DNA from: JABWBR01 sp036741235
GTDB taxonomy: Bacteria; Bacteroidota; Bacteroidia; Chitinophagales; Saprospiraceae
DNA length: 64,000 bases
Assembly: GCA_036741235.1 (NCBI GenBank)
Contig: DAINSQ010000001.1
Span: forward strand, 1-64,000
Reading direction: 5' to 3'
Shown: piece after piece, positions 15,582 to 24,224 of the stretch
Layout of the letters: each line of letters opens with the position of its first letter
How positions within the stretch are numbered: position 1 is the first letter of the stretch
Notes under the pieces: generated by a model
What the model was told of the DNA's origin: nothing
Database searches by the model: none
What the model saw: only the letters and a program-made list of their open reading frames with translations
Position numbers and translations under genes: made by a program

Positions 15582-16340
15582 TTAATTGTTATTGAAAACG
15601 CCCAGGTCCGGATTTGGCAATACAACCGTTCTGCGGTTTTTCTTGCGACCTTCCGTAGTCTTGTTGTCGCCTTCGGGCAAAAATTCGCCGCGGCCAGAAA
15701 CAGAAAGCTGGGCTTCGTTAACGCCTCTCTTAACCAGGCGCTTGACAACTTCTTTTGCACGGGCAATGCTCAGATCCCAGTTGGTATAGCCGGAGCCGGC
15801 GGGATACTGACGATCGTCAGTGTGGCCTTCTACCAGGATTTTCACATTCGGGTTCTTTTTCAGCGTTTCAGCCAAGGCGTCGATAGCCATGCGCTGCGAC
15901 TTGGTAAGCTTAGCAGAGCCCGACTTATACTGCATGGCTTCGTTGGTCAGTACATACAAACGACCGTTTCTTTCTTCGAGAGAAAGGCCGCTGTCTTTGT
16001 ACGTAGCAAAGATGCCGTTGATTTCGTCCTTCAGCTTCTTCAATTCGGCTTCCGTCATGTTCAGTTTTTCCTGAACCTGAGCGATCTGGCCTTTTTGAGC
16101 ATTAAGGTCAGCCCTTACCTTGTCGAGTTCTCCGTTGAGGCGGGTTTTTTCAGCTTCAAAATCGGCAGCCAGTTTGTTTTTTTCGTCTTGCAACGTTTTC
16201 AACGATGCCTGTGTTTCTGCCAAAGCCTTGTCAGTAGCCATTTTGGCGGCTTCCAGTTCGTCATACTTCTTCTTGGACACACAAGATTGGAGCGAACCTA
16301 TAGCCAGAGTGATGATCAATAGTCTAACGATCAGACGCAT
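15582..16340 (-). CDS. OmpA/Pal-family lipoprotein with coiled coil
   Basis: The 252-residue product has a lipoprotein signal (lipobox LQSC, C20) and a coiled coil of about 80 residues. A C-terminal OmpA domain contains VEGHTDDRQYPAGSG and the downstream RAKEVVKRL helix, with the Asp and Arg that bind diaminopimelate of peptidoglycan. It should tether the outer membrane to the cell wall. A -7-like TAATTTTG lies on the minus strand at 16406-16413, but no TTG is found at the expected distance. A strong terminator follows the gene. Confidence 0.88.
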   Translation of the reverse strand: MRLIVRLLIITLAIGSLQSCVSKKKYDELEAAKMATDKALAETQASLKTLQDEKNKLAADFEAEKTRLNGELDKVRADLNAQKGQIAQVQEKLNMTEAELKKLKDEINGIFATYKDSGLSLEERNGRLYVLTNEAMQYKSGSAKLTKSQRMAIDALAETLKKNPNVKILVEGHTDDRQYPAGSGYTNWDLSIARAKEVVKRLVKRGVNEAQLSVSGRGEFLPEGDNKTTEGRKKNRRTVVLPNPDLGVFNNN

Positions 16341-16642
16341 ATTCGTTTAAATTTGATTAATTAATGATATCCAGCAGTAGCGTGCTTTCAGCCAAATTTC
16401 CAGGGCAAAATTACGAAATGCCAGGAATTTTCTTATACTTTGCAAAGCAATAGATTATTTTCCAATAAAACAAAGATAAAGTTAAAATTCTTATGCCTCG
16501 CGCCGCCTGGTTATGGCTGCCAACAAGCCGTAGTATAAGGCATAATGCCGGCAGGCCGGAAAAGTTACAAACAAGACCTGGTCGGTTTGTAGATTTTCAT
16601 ACCGGGCGGTATCCCCATTAACCGACAATAACGACACGCTGA
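16341..16642. other. 302-bp divergent intergenic region
   Basis: This gap separates the divergent OmpA and PorE-like genes. It contains the minus-strand -7-like element at 16406-16413 and a 7-bp inverted repeat, TTATGCC at 16491-16497 with GGCATAA at 16539-16545. I see no coding sequence or RNA gene in it. Confidence 0.6.
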
Positions 16643-18706
16643 ATGATGAAATATTGGATATTGATTGTGTTTTCGTTTACGCTGCAAGGCCTGCTGGCTC
16701 AAGGCAATGTTGCTGAAAAGAAAAAACAGGCCAAAGAATATATTTTCAACGACAGGTACCACGATGCGCTGGCCGTTCTTACCTCATCGCGTCAGGCTAT
16801 TCGCGACGATAAAGAGGCCCAGTTGCTATTGGCCATCTGCTATTTTCAATTGAACGAACTCGACAAGGCTACCGAGGTATTGAGCCCGCTTGTTGACAAT
16901 GAAAAAACGGATTTGCCCGAATGCCTGCTGTACATGGCCAAAATATACCATAGCCAGCACCAGTTTGCCGAAGCTTCAAATTACTATAAATTATATTTGC
17001 GCCGCATTCGCAAAGACCACCCCCACCGCAAAATGGTGATCGAGGAAATCCGCCGCTGCGCCAACGGACTGGAATGGCAATTCCAAACCAGCCAGATCGT
17101 GGTCGAAAACCTTGGCAAACAAGTCAACACGGCATACGACGAATTCGCCCCCATCCCCAGCCCAAATCACAGCGATAAGCTCTATTTTTCTTCGGCACGC
17201 CAGGGCAATATGGGCGGATTGCGCAACCGCTTTGGCGCTACAGACGAAAAACTGGGCCAGTATTTCAGCGATATTTTCGGCTGCACGCTTGCTCAAGGCG
17301 CCTGGGGCAATGTAGAACAATTGCATTACCTGCTCAACAGCCCCAGGCATGAAGTCCTGCTCGATTTTAATGCCGACGGCAATGTACTATATTATTTTAA
17401 GGGCTGGGATTACACCAACGGCGAGATGATCGTCGATACATTCAAACGATTGGATGAACGAACGCTAAGCTCTACCCCCTTTCAATCGCCGGTGAACCCA
17501 GTGGCGGGCGATAACCAGTTGTTTTTTTATAACGATACCACCCTGCTCTTTGCCAGTCGTCGCCAGGGCGGCTACGGCGGGCTCGATATCTATAAGTCGA
17601 TTTTCCGCAAAGGCCGTTGGAGTAACCCCGAAAATTTGGGCCCCACTATCAATACGACTTTTGATGAAACAACCCCTTTTTTAGCAGCCGATGGCCGCAC
17701 CCTGTATTTTAGCTCCAACGATAGCCAAAAAAGTATCGGCGGGCTGGATGTGTTTAAGTCGGTGTTCAATAACAGAAGCAAAACCTGGACAGATCCCGTT
17801 AATCTGGGACTACCTGTCAATTCTGCGGGTGACGACGCTTTTTTTCGCGTAGCCAAAGACGGCTTTACCGGCTTTTTTTCGTCTTCCCGCCGCGACGGTC
17901 TAGGCAGGCGCGACCTCTATATGGTCTATTTCCCCAGTTACCTGCCCGAAATGGACCCTCCACCCGTTGCGATAGCGCCCAGGCCCACACCGAACCCGGC
18001 AATAGTTCCTCCAGCTACAACCCAATCAGAATTCGCACCTATATATATGGGGGGCAATCACGTTTTTTCAAGTTCAGAAAAAAACATACTCGATCGTATC
18101 GTACAGGCGCTACTGCTATATCCTTCTGTAACGCTTGTGATTTCCGCTTACCCCGCCCCCGGGGTATCAGGCGGCAAAGGCGCCTACCAAGCTGTTCAAC
18201 TCGCTGAAAAAGCTTCGGCCTATTTGCTTTCCAAAGGCGTTTCGGCTGAAACGATCTATATGCGCGGCATCGGCAAATCAGCCTCGCCAAATATCGCATC
18301 GGGCGTGATCGAATTCGCCTTTATGGGCGTTTCCGATTTGCCGATAAAAGGAAAAGTACCCGTAATAGGCAATTACTATAACTCGGTAGCCCCCGGCTTC
18401 ACTACCAATAAAGACCTGTTTTATAAAGTTCAAATATCCTCTTCAAAGGGCGAATACGCCAACGCCCAGGCTGCTTCGCTGCCAGATATGATGGTCGAAA
18501 AAACGCCCAATTTCGAATATTACCGCTATACCCTGGGCGCTTTTGAACGACACGCCGACGCCGTGCAATTTAAAAATCAATTACTGGCTAAAGGATTTGC
18601 AGGCGCTTTTGTCGTGCCGTATATTAATGGTGTCAGAGCTGATAAGAACAAAGTGAAACGATCGGTGAGTATGTTTCCCGATTTACAGGACTATTTGGGC
18701 CAATAA
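16643..18706 (+). CDS. PorE-like envelope protein: TPR, PD40 propeller, OmpA-like and SPOR domains
   Basis: The 687-residue protein has a signal peptide (LLAQG) and TPR-like helices (about 25-140). A PD40/WD40-like beta-propeller follows (about 150-430), with repeated blocks such as DKLYFSSARQG, LLFASRRQGGYGGLDIY and GRTLYFSSNDSQ. After a Pro-rich linker comes an OmpA-like segment (about 475-570), then a SPOR domain at the C-terminus (FYKVQISSSKGEYANAQA to the end). The layout resembles PorE and related T9SS or gliding proteins of Bacteroidota. The OmpA-like segment lacks the usual GHTD and the arginine that binds peptidoglycan, so wall binding may rest on the SPOR domain. The symbol is left empty because the architecture is not identical to PorE. 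Confidence 0.75.
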   Translation: MMKYWILIVFSFTLQGLLAQGNVAEKKKQAKEYIFNDRYHDALAVLTSSRQAIRDDKEAQLLLAICYFQLNELDKATEVLSPLVDNEKTDLPECLLYMAKIYHSQHQFAEASNYYKLYLRRIRKDHPHRKMVIEEIRRCANGLEWQFQTSQIVVENLGKQVNTAYDEFAPIPSPNHSDKLYFSSARQGNMGGLRNRFGATDEKLGQYFSDIFGCTLAQGAWGNVEQLHYLLNSPRHEVLLDFNADGNVLYYFKGWDYTNGEMIVDTFKRLDERTLSSTPFQSPVNPVAGDNQLFFYNDTTLLFASRRQGGYGGLDIYKSIFRKGRWSNPENLGPTINTTFDETTPFLAADGRTLYFSSNDSQKSIGGLDVFKSVFNNRSKTWTDPVNLGLPVNSAGDDAFFRVAKDGFTGFFSSSRRDGLGRRDLYMVYFPSYLPEMDPPPVAIAPRPTPNPAIVPPATTQSEFAPIYMGGNHVFSSSEKNILDRIVQALLLYPSVTLVISAYPAPGVSGGKGAYQAVQLAEKASAYLLSKGVSAETIYMRGIGKSASPNIASGVIEFAFMGVSDLPIKGKVPVIGNYYNSVAPGFTTNKDLFYKVQISSSKGEYANAQAASLPDMMVEKTPNFEYYRYTLGAFERHADAVQFKNQLLAKGFAGAFVVPYINGVRADKNKVKRSVSMFPDLQDYLGQ

Positions 18707-18773
18707 ACTCCAATGCCTTAACTATTTCGTTGTTGAACGGTTTAGATGATTAAATGGTTGGTAACTTTACATC

Positions 18774-19343
18774 ATGAAAACAGAACCAATTAAGCGACTT
18801 GAGTTTTTGAAAGAAAGCCTTCGCGACATTAAAACCGTGGGTACGCTCACTCCTAGTTCCCGCCATTTGTGCGAGAGCATGATCAGGCATATCGACTTTG
18901 AAAGCGGTATTACTATTGTGGAACTTGGCGCCGGCAACGGCGTCATTACCCGCCAATTGCTCAATAAAATGCCCGCCGACTCCCGACTGATTGTTTTTGA
19001 GGTAAATGAAAAATTTTGCCAGATGCTCCGCCAAATTAAAGACCCCCGATTTACGCTCATCGACGATACTGCCGAAAAACTGGACGACTATCTTGCCCAA
19101 CTCCGCATCGACCATATCGATTATGTGATTTCCGCGCTCCCCTTTACTTCGTTGCCCAAAACCCTTGGCGTGAACATTGTGAGGCAGTGTTACCAACACC
19201 TCAAAAAAGGCGGCCTTTTTGTTCAAATGCACTATTCGCTGTTTACAAAAAGGCTGTACAAAAGAATCTTTGGCAATGTTGATGTGTGTTTTGTACCACT
19301 CAACCTGCCCCCCGCTTTTGTGTTGGTGAGTGAAAAAATTTGA
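18774..19343 (+). CDS. SAM-dependent methyltransferase, phospholipid N-methyltransferase-like
   Basis: The 189-residue protein has a class I methyltransferase fold: motif I VELGAGNGVIT (from residue 49), an acidic residue ending strand 2 (FEVNEKF) and a motif IV ALPFTSLP. The compact size and the RHLCESMIRHIDF start resemble phosphatidylethanolamine N-methyltransferase (PmtA-like) and rRNA adenine dimethylase-like proteins. The lipid substrate is inferred from this resemblance only. A TAACTTTA sequence lies only five bases before the ATG, too near for a normal leader. Confidence 0.7.
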   Translation: MKTEPIKRLEFLKESLRDIKTVGTLTPSSRHLCESMIRHIDFESGITIVELGAGNGVITRQLLNKMPADSRLIVFEVNEKFCQMLRQIKDPRFTLIDDTAEKLDDYLAQLRIDHIDYVISALPFTSLPKTLGVNIVRQCYQHLKKGGLFVQMHYSLFTKRLYKRIFGNVDVCFVPLNLPPAFVLVSEKI

Positions 19344-19376
19344 TCCCGTTTGTTTGATTTGATAAATCTCCGATTT

Positions 19377-20525
19377 ATGAAACTTACTTTACTGATTGCA
19401 GCTATCACTACGATCGTTTCAGCTTGTAGCAATATCAATCCGCCGTCGAAATCCAAAGAAAAACCTGCCCTGTCCAATACCAACCTGCCGCTCGATAAAA
19501 TAAAATTACCCCCGGGTTTCGCTATCCAAATCTTCGCGAGCGATATAAAAAACGCCCGCTCTATGGATCTATCACCCAACGGTACGCTATTCGTCGGCAC
19601 CCGCGACCTGGGCAGTGTCTACGCCGTAAAAGATACCGATGGCGACTACGCAGCCGACCAGGTGTTTGTGCTCGCCACCGGCCTCAATATGCCGAATGGC
19701 GTGGCTTTCCGCGATGGTCATCTCTATGTGGCCGAAGTGAGCCGCATCCTCAAATACGAAAACATCGAGTCTCGTCTCGATAATCCGCCGGCGCCAGTGG
19801 TCATTTACGACAAGTACCCCACCGAAACCCATCACGGCTGGAAATACATCGCCTTCGGCCCCGATGGAAAACTCTACGTGCCGGTAGGCGCTCCTTGTAA
19901 TATCTGTGAGTCTAAAAATGAAATTTACGCCGCCCTCACCCGGATTAACCCCGACGGCGCCGGTTTCGAAATTGTTCAAAAAGGCATTCGCAATACGGTG
20001 GGCTTTACCTGGCATCCCGACAATAAGGAACTCTGGTTTACTGACAACGGCCGCGACTGGATGGGCGACGACATGCCCGCCTGCGAACTCAACCACGCGC
20101 CTAAAGATAATATGCACTTCGGCTACCCCTATTGCCACCAGGGCGATACCCCCGACCCCGAATTTGGCGGTAAATTTCCCTGCTCGAAGTTTACCCCGCC
20201 GGCCGTCAACCTCGGAGCGCATGTAGCCCCGCTAGGCCTTGAATTCTATACCGGCAGCCAGTTCCCGGAAGCCTATCGCAAACAACTTTTTATCGCTGAA
20301 CACGGCTCCTGGAACCGCAGCAAAAAATCGGGATACGTCATTACCCTCGTTACGCTGGAAAACAACAAGGCGGTGAGCGCCAAACCTTTTGCCGAAGGCT
20401 GGCTTATGAAAGAGGAAGATGATGTCTGGGGCCGCCCGGTAGATATCGAGCTATTGCCCGACGGCTCTATGCTGGTCTCTGACGACTATGCCGATGTGAT
20501 CTACCGTATCTATTACAAGGGATAG
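19377..20525 (+). CDS. Secreted sugar dehydrogenase-like beta-propeller lipoprotein (sorbosone dehydrogenase family)
   Basis: The 382-residue product has a lipobox VSAC near residue 17, then a six-bladed propeller typical of PQQ-dependent glucose/sorbosone dehydrogenase relatives. Family patterns include LPPGFAIQIFA, NGVAFRDGHLYVAE, HHGWKYIAFGPDGKLYVPVGAPCN, GIRNTVGFTWHP and FIAEHGSWNRS. It would act in the periplasm or on the cell surface, oxidising an aldose or similar substrate with a quinone cofactor. The ATG at 19377 gives a proper lipoprotein signal; the upstream TTG does not. Confidence 0.8.
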   Translation: MKLTLLIAAITTIVSACSNINPPSKSKEKPALSNTNLPLDKIKLPPGFAIQIFASDIKNARSMDLSPNGTLFVGTRDLGSVYAVKDTDGDYAADQVFVLATGLNMPNGVAFRDGHLYVAEVSRILKYENIESRLDNPPAPVVIYDKYPTETHHGWKYIAFGPDGKLYVPVGAPCNICESKNEIYAALTRINPDGAGFEIVQKGIRNTVGFTWHPDNKELWFTDNGRDWMGDDMPACELNHAPKDNMHFGYPYCHQGDTPDPEFGGKFPCSKFTPPAVNLGAHVAPLGLEFYTGSQFPEAYRKQLFIAEHGSWNRSKKSGYVITLVTLENNKAVSAKPFAEGWLMKEEDDVWGRPVDIELLPDGSMLVSDDYADVIYRIYYKG

Positions 20526-20540
20526 AAAACGCCCCGACCG

Positions 20541-22151
20541 CTAATTTCTAATTATCAAAGCAGTCTCCATTCTCCGTCCTTCAGTAGTGTATACCAATAC
20601 GCGGTACACGCCCGCGGCCCATTGCTGCGCGGGAATGAGCCGTTGATCAGATGATGCTGTGAATACCATTTTCCCTTGCTGATCGAAGACTTGCACCATG
20701 CGCAAGGTGGCTGCGGTTGAAATTTGAAATGCGCCGGAAGCAGGATTGGGATATACTGCCAAATCATGCGCTTGCGCTGGAAAAGGCTCGTCTGTTGCGG
20801 TACTCAATGGTTTCCATTTGCCGGTAAAAGCATCGGCCCCGCCTGCCCCCGCAGTTGTTGCGCCGCCATATTGCAAGACCCCCTCAAAGCTGCCTGTAAC
20901 CAAAAAGTTCCCGGCAGCGTCTACGGCAATCTGCGAAGGATAAACAGGCCCTTCCCCCGAACGAATAACCTCTGCTTGTAACAGCGTCAATGTTGTGTCA
21001 AATCGCAGGATAAATCCGGCAGCAGGACCGGCATTAATCACCTGCTGCCCATCGATATTGATAGCGTCCAGGAAAAAACCGGTAATTGCCAGGGTTCCTT
21101 CGCTGGAAACGATGCTCATACTCTGGTCGCGGAGCGCGCCGCCCATAGCGCGCGCTTGAAGCGGAAGTCCGTCGCTATTGTATTTCAATAAATAAAAATC
21201 GGGATTGCCGTTGGCGCTTTGTATGGCAATTCCTTCACCAAGACTCATAACGCCCACCAGGTAGCCGGTGGCAAAAACAGTGCCTCCCTCGCCAATAGCA
21301 ATGCCGGTGAGTTCGTCATTGTGCACGCCCCCCGCTTTTCTCGCCCATTGAAGAAAGCCGTCGGCATCGTAGTCTGCCAGGAAGACATCGCGGTCATATG
21401 TATTGGCAGTAAACAGGTAGTCTCCAATCTGTGTAATGCCGTTGAAATAACCGCCCACCACTACGCCGCCACCGGGTTTTACAGCCATACCCGTGATGCG
21501 AGTATCGCCCGATTGGCCGGCATGTGCTGCCCAAGTGACACCGCCGGAGGCATCAAGCTTGGTCACAAATAAATCGGTGGCGCCGTTGGCCGTCAATACC
21601 CACTCATCGAGTGAGAGTTGCCCCTGAAAGTATCCCGACAGATAGACATTTCCATATGCGTCGGCGCCAATAGCGCTAATCTTTTTGATAGCTGTGCCGT
21701 GCAGATTTTTAGCCCAATTCAACTCGCCGCCGGGCGAAATGTGCAGTACGAATAATGAGCGAGAACTCTGCTGCGCCGTAAAATTGACGCCTGCGAAGGC
21801 AGCGTTGAGCCAGTACGCGCCGGCAACGAGAACGTTGCCCTGCGCATCTGTGCCGACAGCGGTCACCTCGTCGTCAAGAGTACCGCCGCCGCTCAATACC
21901 CATGATACGGCTCCGCCTGCATCGAGCCCCGCTACATAAACATCCTCTTCCCCTGCAGATGACAGCAAGTTGCTTCCAATCCAACTCTGCCCACTGAAAA
22001 CGCCGGCTGTAAATATCTGCCCCTCTGCGGCTACCACGCCGGTACTATTGTCGAGACCGGCGCCGCCAAAGGTTTGCATCCACTGCCATTGCCCAAAGGC
22101 AAAAACAGGCAAGAGCGCAATGAATATGACAAAAAACAAGCGACGAGACAT
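20541..22151 (-). CDS. T9SS-secreted beta-propeller (SBBP-repeat) protein with type A sorting domain
   Basis: The 536-residue product has a signal peptide (FFVIFIALLPVFAFGQ) and repeated SBBP-type blades such as GNVLVAGAYW, GNVYLSGYFQG and FATGYLVGVMSL. It ends with a type IX secretion C-terminal domain: YPNPASGAFQIS, then VFDQQGKMV, AGVYRVLVYT and ALIIRN. It should be exported through T9SS and attached to or released from the surface. The start at 22151 is chosen for the signal peptide, eight bases after the preceding gene. The ligand is unknown. Confidence 0.85.
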   Translation of the reverse strand: MSRRLFFVIFIALLPVFAFGQWQWMQTFGGAGLDNSTGVVAAEGQIFTAGVFSGQSWIGSNLLSSAGEEDVYVAGLDAGGAVSWVLSGGGTLDDEVTAVGTDAQGNVLVAGAYWLNAAFAGVNFTAQQSSRSLFVLHISPGGELNWAKNLHGTAIKKISAIGADAYGNVYLSGYFQGQLSLDEWVLTANGATDLFVTKLDASGGVTWAAHAGQSGDTRITGMAVKPGGGVVVGGYFNGITQIGDYLFTANTYDRDVFLADYDADGFLQWARKAGGVHNDELTGIAIGEGGTVFATGYLVGVMSLGEGIAIQSANGNPDFYLLKYNSDGLPLQARAMGGALRDQSMSIVSSEGTLAITGFFLDAINIDGQQVINAGPAAGFILRFDTTLTLLQAEVIRSGEGPVYPSQIAVDAAGNFLVTGSFEGVLQYGGATTAGAGGADAFTGKWKPLSTATDEPFPAQAHDLAVYPNPASGAFQISTAATLRMVQVFDQQGKMVFTASSDQRLIPAQQWAAGVYRVLVYTTEGRRMETALIIRN

Positions 22152-22158
22152 ATAGCGT

Positions 22159-22815
22159 TTATGAGATGACTTCATCCAGGGCGTCAAACCAATCATCGAG
22201 TTCGTCAAACGATTTGAACCCCACTTTTTCTTCTTCGCCTCCACGCACCTCTATGCCCCAAGGCGACAGCGTGCGCAGGCACGTTTCGAGCTCTGCAGGC
22301 TCTGTGTCCAAACGCAACACCAAAGCATATTGCCTGCACAACTCGGTCAGTTCTTCTACGCTGATGGGCGACTTACCCTGGGCAATGTCAGACCAGCTAA
22401 TACCATTTTTTGCCAGGTTGACCACCGTAGCGTATACCAGCGTAGCGCCTTGCTCAATAGCGTTTGCAAGGTCGGCGACACTCATCCCAGGCTCTACCAC
22501 CACCTCCCTGAATAAAACACAACGCTCGCTGAGTTTGTTTAGCGTGGCCTCGTCGGCAAACTGCCCTACCTGAACGCCATCCAGCCCCATCATTCCAAGC
22601 GCTTCGTCAATATCGTCAAGGTCGGCCCAGCCGAATTCGCCAATTACTTTTACGCCTTCTACCCACTCTTTGATGGCCAATGCGGCGGCAAAACTCAGAT
22701 TGCTATCCTGTGAAGAATCAAGCGACAACCCCAGCCAATCGACGCCCCGGGCCGCAAAATAACGGGCGTCAGTGAGCGTTGTGACACTTGCCGCTTTTAC
22801 TATTAATTTTTTCAT
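22159..22815 (-). CDS. TrpF-like (phosphoribosylanthranilate isomerase-like) protein, diverged
   Basis: The 218-residue protein has a TIM-barrel pattern resembling TrpF: the first strand VKAASVTTLTDARYFAARG followed by VDWLGLSLD, strands with KVIGEFG and LDGVQVGQF, and a late GIEVRGGEE. The TrpF catalytic cysteine in KICG is replaced by KAASV, so tryptophan-pathway activity is doubtful. No other trp gene is present. It precedes the T9SS propeller gene by eight bases in the same direction, so the two may be cotranscribed. A different sugar-phosphate or anthranilate-like substrate is possible. Confidence 0.5.
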   Translation of the reverse strand: MKKLIVKAASVTTLTDARYFAARGVDWLGLSLDSSQDSNLSFAAALAIKEWVEGVKVIGEFGWADLDDIDEALGMMGLDGVQVGQFADEATLNKLSERCVLFREVVVEPGMSVADLANAIEQGATLVYATVVNLAKNGISWSDIAQGKSPISVEELTELCRQYALVLRLDTEPAELETCLRTLSPWGIEVRGGEEEKVGFKSFDELDDWFDALDEVIS

Positions 22816-22888
22816 ATGGCAGCTCTTATTGTTGATTTCACAAAATAGCAGTAGATATGTATATTGGCATAACTAATCTTAAAAATAA

Positions 22889-23218
22889 ATGGAGCAACCC
22901 ACCTATTACGATCTGGTGTACGATGTGGTGAGGCAAATCCCTCGCGGCCGCGTAACAACCTACGGCGCTATCGCCGATTTTCTGGCCCTGGGTTCAGCTC
23001 GCATGGTTGGTTGGGCACTTAACAAAAGTTTCAGCGGACACGGCGTACCGGCCCACCGCGTCGTCAACCGGCAAGGCGAACTTAGCGGGCGCATCCATTT
23101 TCCAACCCCCACTATGATGCAACAGTTGCTCGAACAAGAAGGAATTGAAGTTGTTGACAATAAAATAGTGGAGTTCAAGCGTTTGTTCTGGCGCCCCGCT
23201 ACCGATTTGGACGAGTAA
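22889..23218 (+). CDS. Alkyltransferase-like (ATL) DNA-binding protein
   Basis: The 109-residue protein matches the DNA-binding half of O6-alkylguanine-DNA alkyltransferase: the winged helix RGRVTTYGAIADFL, then ARMVGWAL and VPAHRVVNRQGELSGR. The active-site PCHR is PAHR (A55), so it cannot accept an alkyl group. ATL proteins bind O6-alkylguanine and flag it for nucleotide excision repair. The length and the arginine finger region are as expected for this family. Confidence 0.88.
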   Translation: MEQPTYYDLVYDVVRQIPRGRVTTYGAIADFLALGSARMVGWALNKSFSGHGVPAHRVVNRQGELSGRIHFPTPTMMQQLLEQEGIEVVDNKIVEFKRLFWRPATDLDE

Positions 23219-23254
23219 TTCAATCATTTTTTGTAACCAAAATTTTCAACGCTT

Positions 23255-23689
23255 ATGTTAAAACACCTGTTGAGCCTGCTGGCTATCCTACTGTGTTCCA
23301 TCGCACCGCTGACCGCCCAAAATTCGCCCGTGGGGGTCTGGAAAACCATCGATGATGAAACCGGACAAGCCAAGTCGCACGTAGAAATTTACGAGCAAGG
23401 CGGCAAATTCTACGGCAAAGTCGTCAAACTACTTCAAAAAAGCCCGGATACCGTTTGCGACAAATGCACAGGCCCCAAAAAGAACAAACTCGTGCTAGGT
23501 ATGGTCATCGTTGAACACCTGGAAAAGTACAAAGACTACTGGAAAAACGGCACTATCCTCGATCCCGCCAACGGCAGTACCTACGGCTGCAGTATGTGGT
23601 ACGAAAACGGAAAAAACGATGAATTAAAGGTGAGAGGCAAACACTGGTCGGGATTGTACCGCACCCAAACCTGGTATCGTGTTAAATAG
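23255..23689 (+). CDS. DUF2147 secreted protein
   Basis: The 144-residue product has a signal peptide (SIAPLTAQ) and the DUF2147 pattern: PVGVWKTIDDETGQAKSHVE, then GKFYGKVVKL, a CDKC pair, a GTILDPANGSTYGC block and LKVRGKHW near the end. The fold is a small beta-barrel-like domain of unknown ligand, common in Proteobacteria and Bacteroidota. The two Cys of CDKC and the later Cys could form disulfides in the periplasm. Confidence 0.85.
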   Translation: MLKHLLSLLAILLCSIAPLTAQNSPVGVWKTIDDETGQAKSHVEIYEQGGKFYGKVVKLLQKSPDTVCDKCTGPKKNKLVLGMVIVEHLEKYKDYWKNGTILDPANGSTYGCSMWYENGKNDELKVRGKHWSGLYRTQTWYRVK

Positions 23690-23782
23690 CCTCAAAAAGT
23701 TCATACCCAATGCAATAAGCCGAAAGCCTTTTTAGTTTATAGAGATGTTCTGGGACTTCATTCTGTCACTAAAAATGCTTAT

Positions 23783-24019
23783 ATGCAGCAAAACTTTACA
23801 CCTAATGACTTGGTTCGCCTTGTGTACCGTGAGACTTCCGTCTCCGAAACCCTTGCGCTTCGGGCTGTGTTGACCGAAGATCTCGAAATGCGCTTCGAAT
23901 TCAAAACGCTCTTTCGCGCGTTCCAACAATTGCCGAAGGTCACTTTCCGCCCTTCCGACAACGCTATTCGCCGCGTACTCAATTATAGCAAGGCAACCGC
24001 CCTGGAGAGTCACGTTTAA
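23783..24019 (+). CDS. Small conserved Bacteroidota-type protein, function unknown
   Basis: The 78-residue protein is soluble, mostly helical, and has no signal peptide. Its sequence (NDLVRLVYRETSV near the start, PSDNAIRRVLNYS near the end) is of a kind I associate with short conserved Bacteroidota proteins of unknown function. A strong terminator follows 22 bases after the stop, which supports a real transcription unit. I do not recognise a function. Confidence 0.6.
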   Translation: MQQNFTPNDLVRLVYRETSVSETLALRAVLTEDLEMRFEFKTLFRAFQQLPKVTFRPSDNAIRRVLNYSKATALESHV

Positions 24020-24041
24020 TTAAGGGCGCCATGTTCCACTC

Positions 24042-24086
24042 AAAACCCTTGCCGGGCTATCCGGCAAGGGTTTTGTATTTTTTTTA
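24042..24086 (+). terminator. Rho-independent terminator
   Basis: A perfect 14-bp stem: AAAACCCTTGCCGG (24042-24055) pairs with CCGGCAAGGGTTTT (24061-24074) around a 5-base loop, followed by GTA and nine T. It ends the transcript of the 78-residue protein gene before recA. Confidence 0.92.
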
Positions 24087-24167
24087 TAAAAAAATATGCC
24101 CCAAAAACCGCCCCCTTGCATCTTTTTGAAATAATTTTCGCAATAGAATTGGAAGTTTAAAACAAAT

Positions 24168-24194
24168 TTTTCAATTTTGTATTTCAATTGAAAA
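24168..24194. promoter_or_regulatory. Palindromic candidate operator upstream of recA
   Basis: TTTTCAATT (24168-24176) and AATTGAAAA (24186-24194) are a perfect 9-bp inverted repeat with a 9-base spacer. The right part also forms a perfect 12-bp palindrome, TTTCAATTGAAA (24182-24193). It lies 31 bases before the recA ATG in an A+T-rich region, where an SOS-type repressor could act. No regulator gene is in the window. Confidence 0.4.
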
Positions 24195-24224
24195 CAAAAA
24201 GTTTTTCATAAAAATTTACAGCTC

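Noticed and set aside
16491..16545. TTATGCC/GGCATAA inverted repeat as a small RNA or riboswitch
   Set aside because: Seven-bp arms with a 41-base loop and no further pairing that I can see; insufficient support.
18762..18769. TAACTTTA before the methyltransferase gene as a promoter
   Set aside because: It lies only five bases before the ATG and has no TTG at the right distance.
24120..24140. TAATTTTC-type -7 element for recA
   Set aside because: The nearest upstream TTG is only 13 bases away, outside the usual 17-23 base range.
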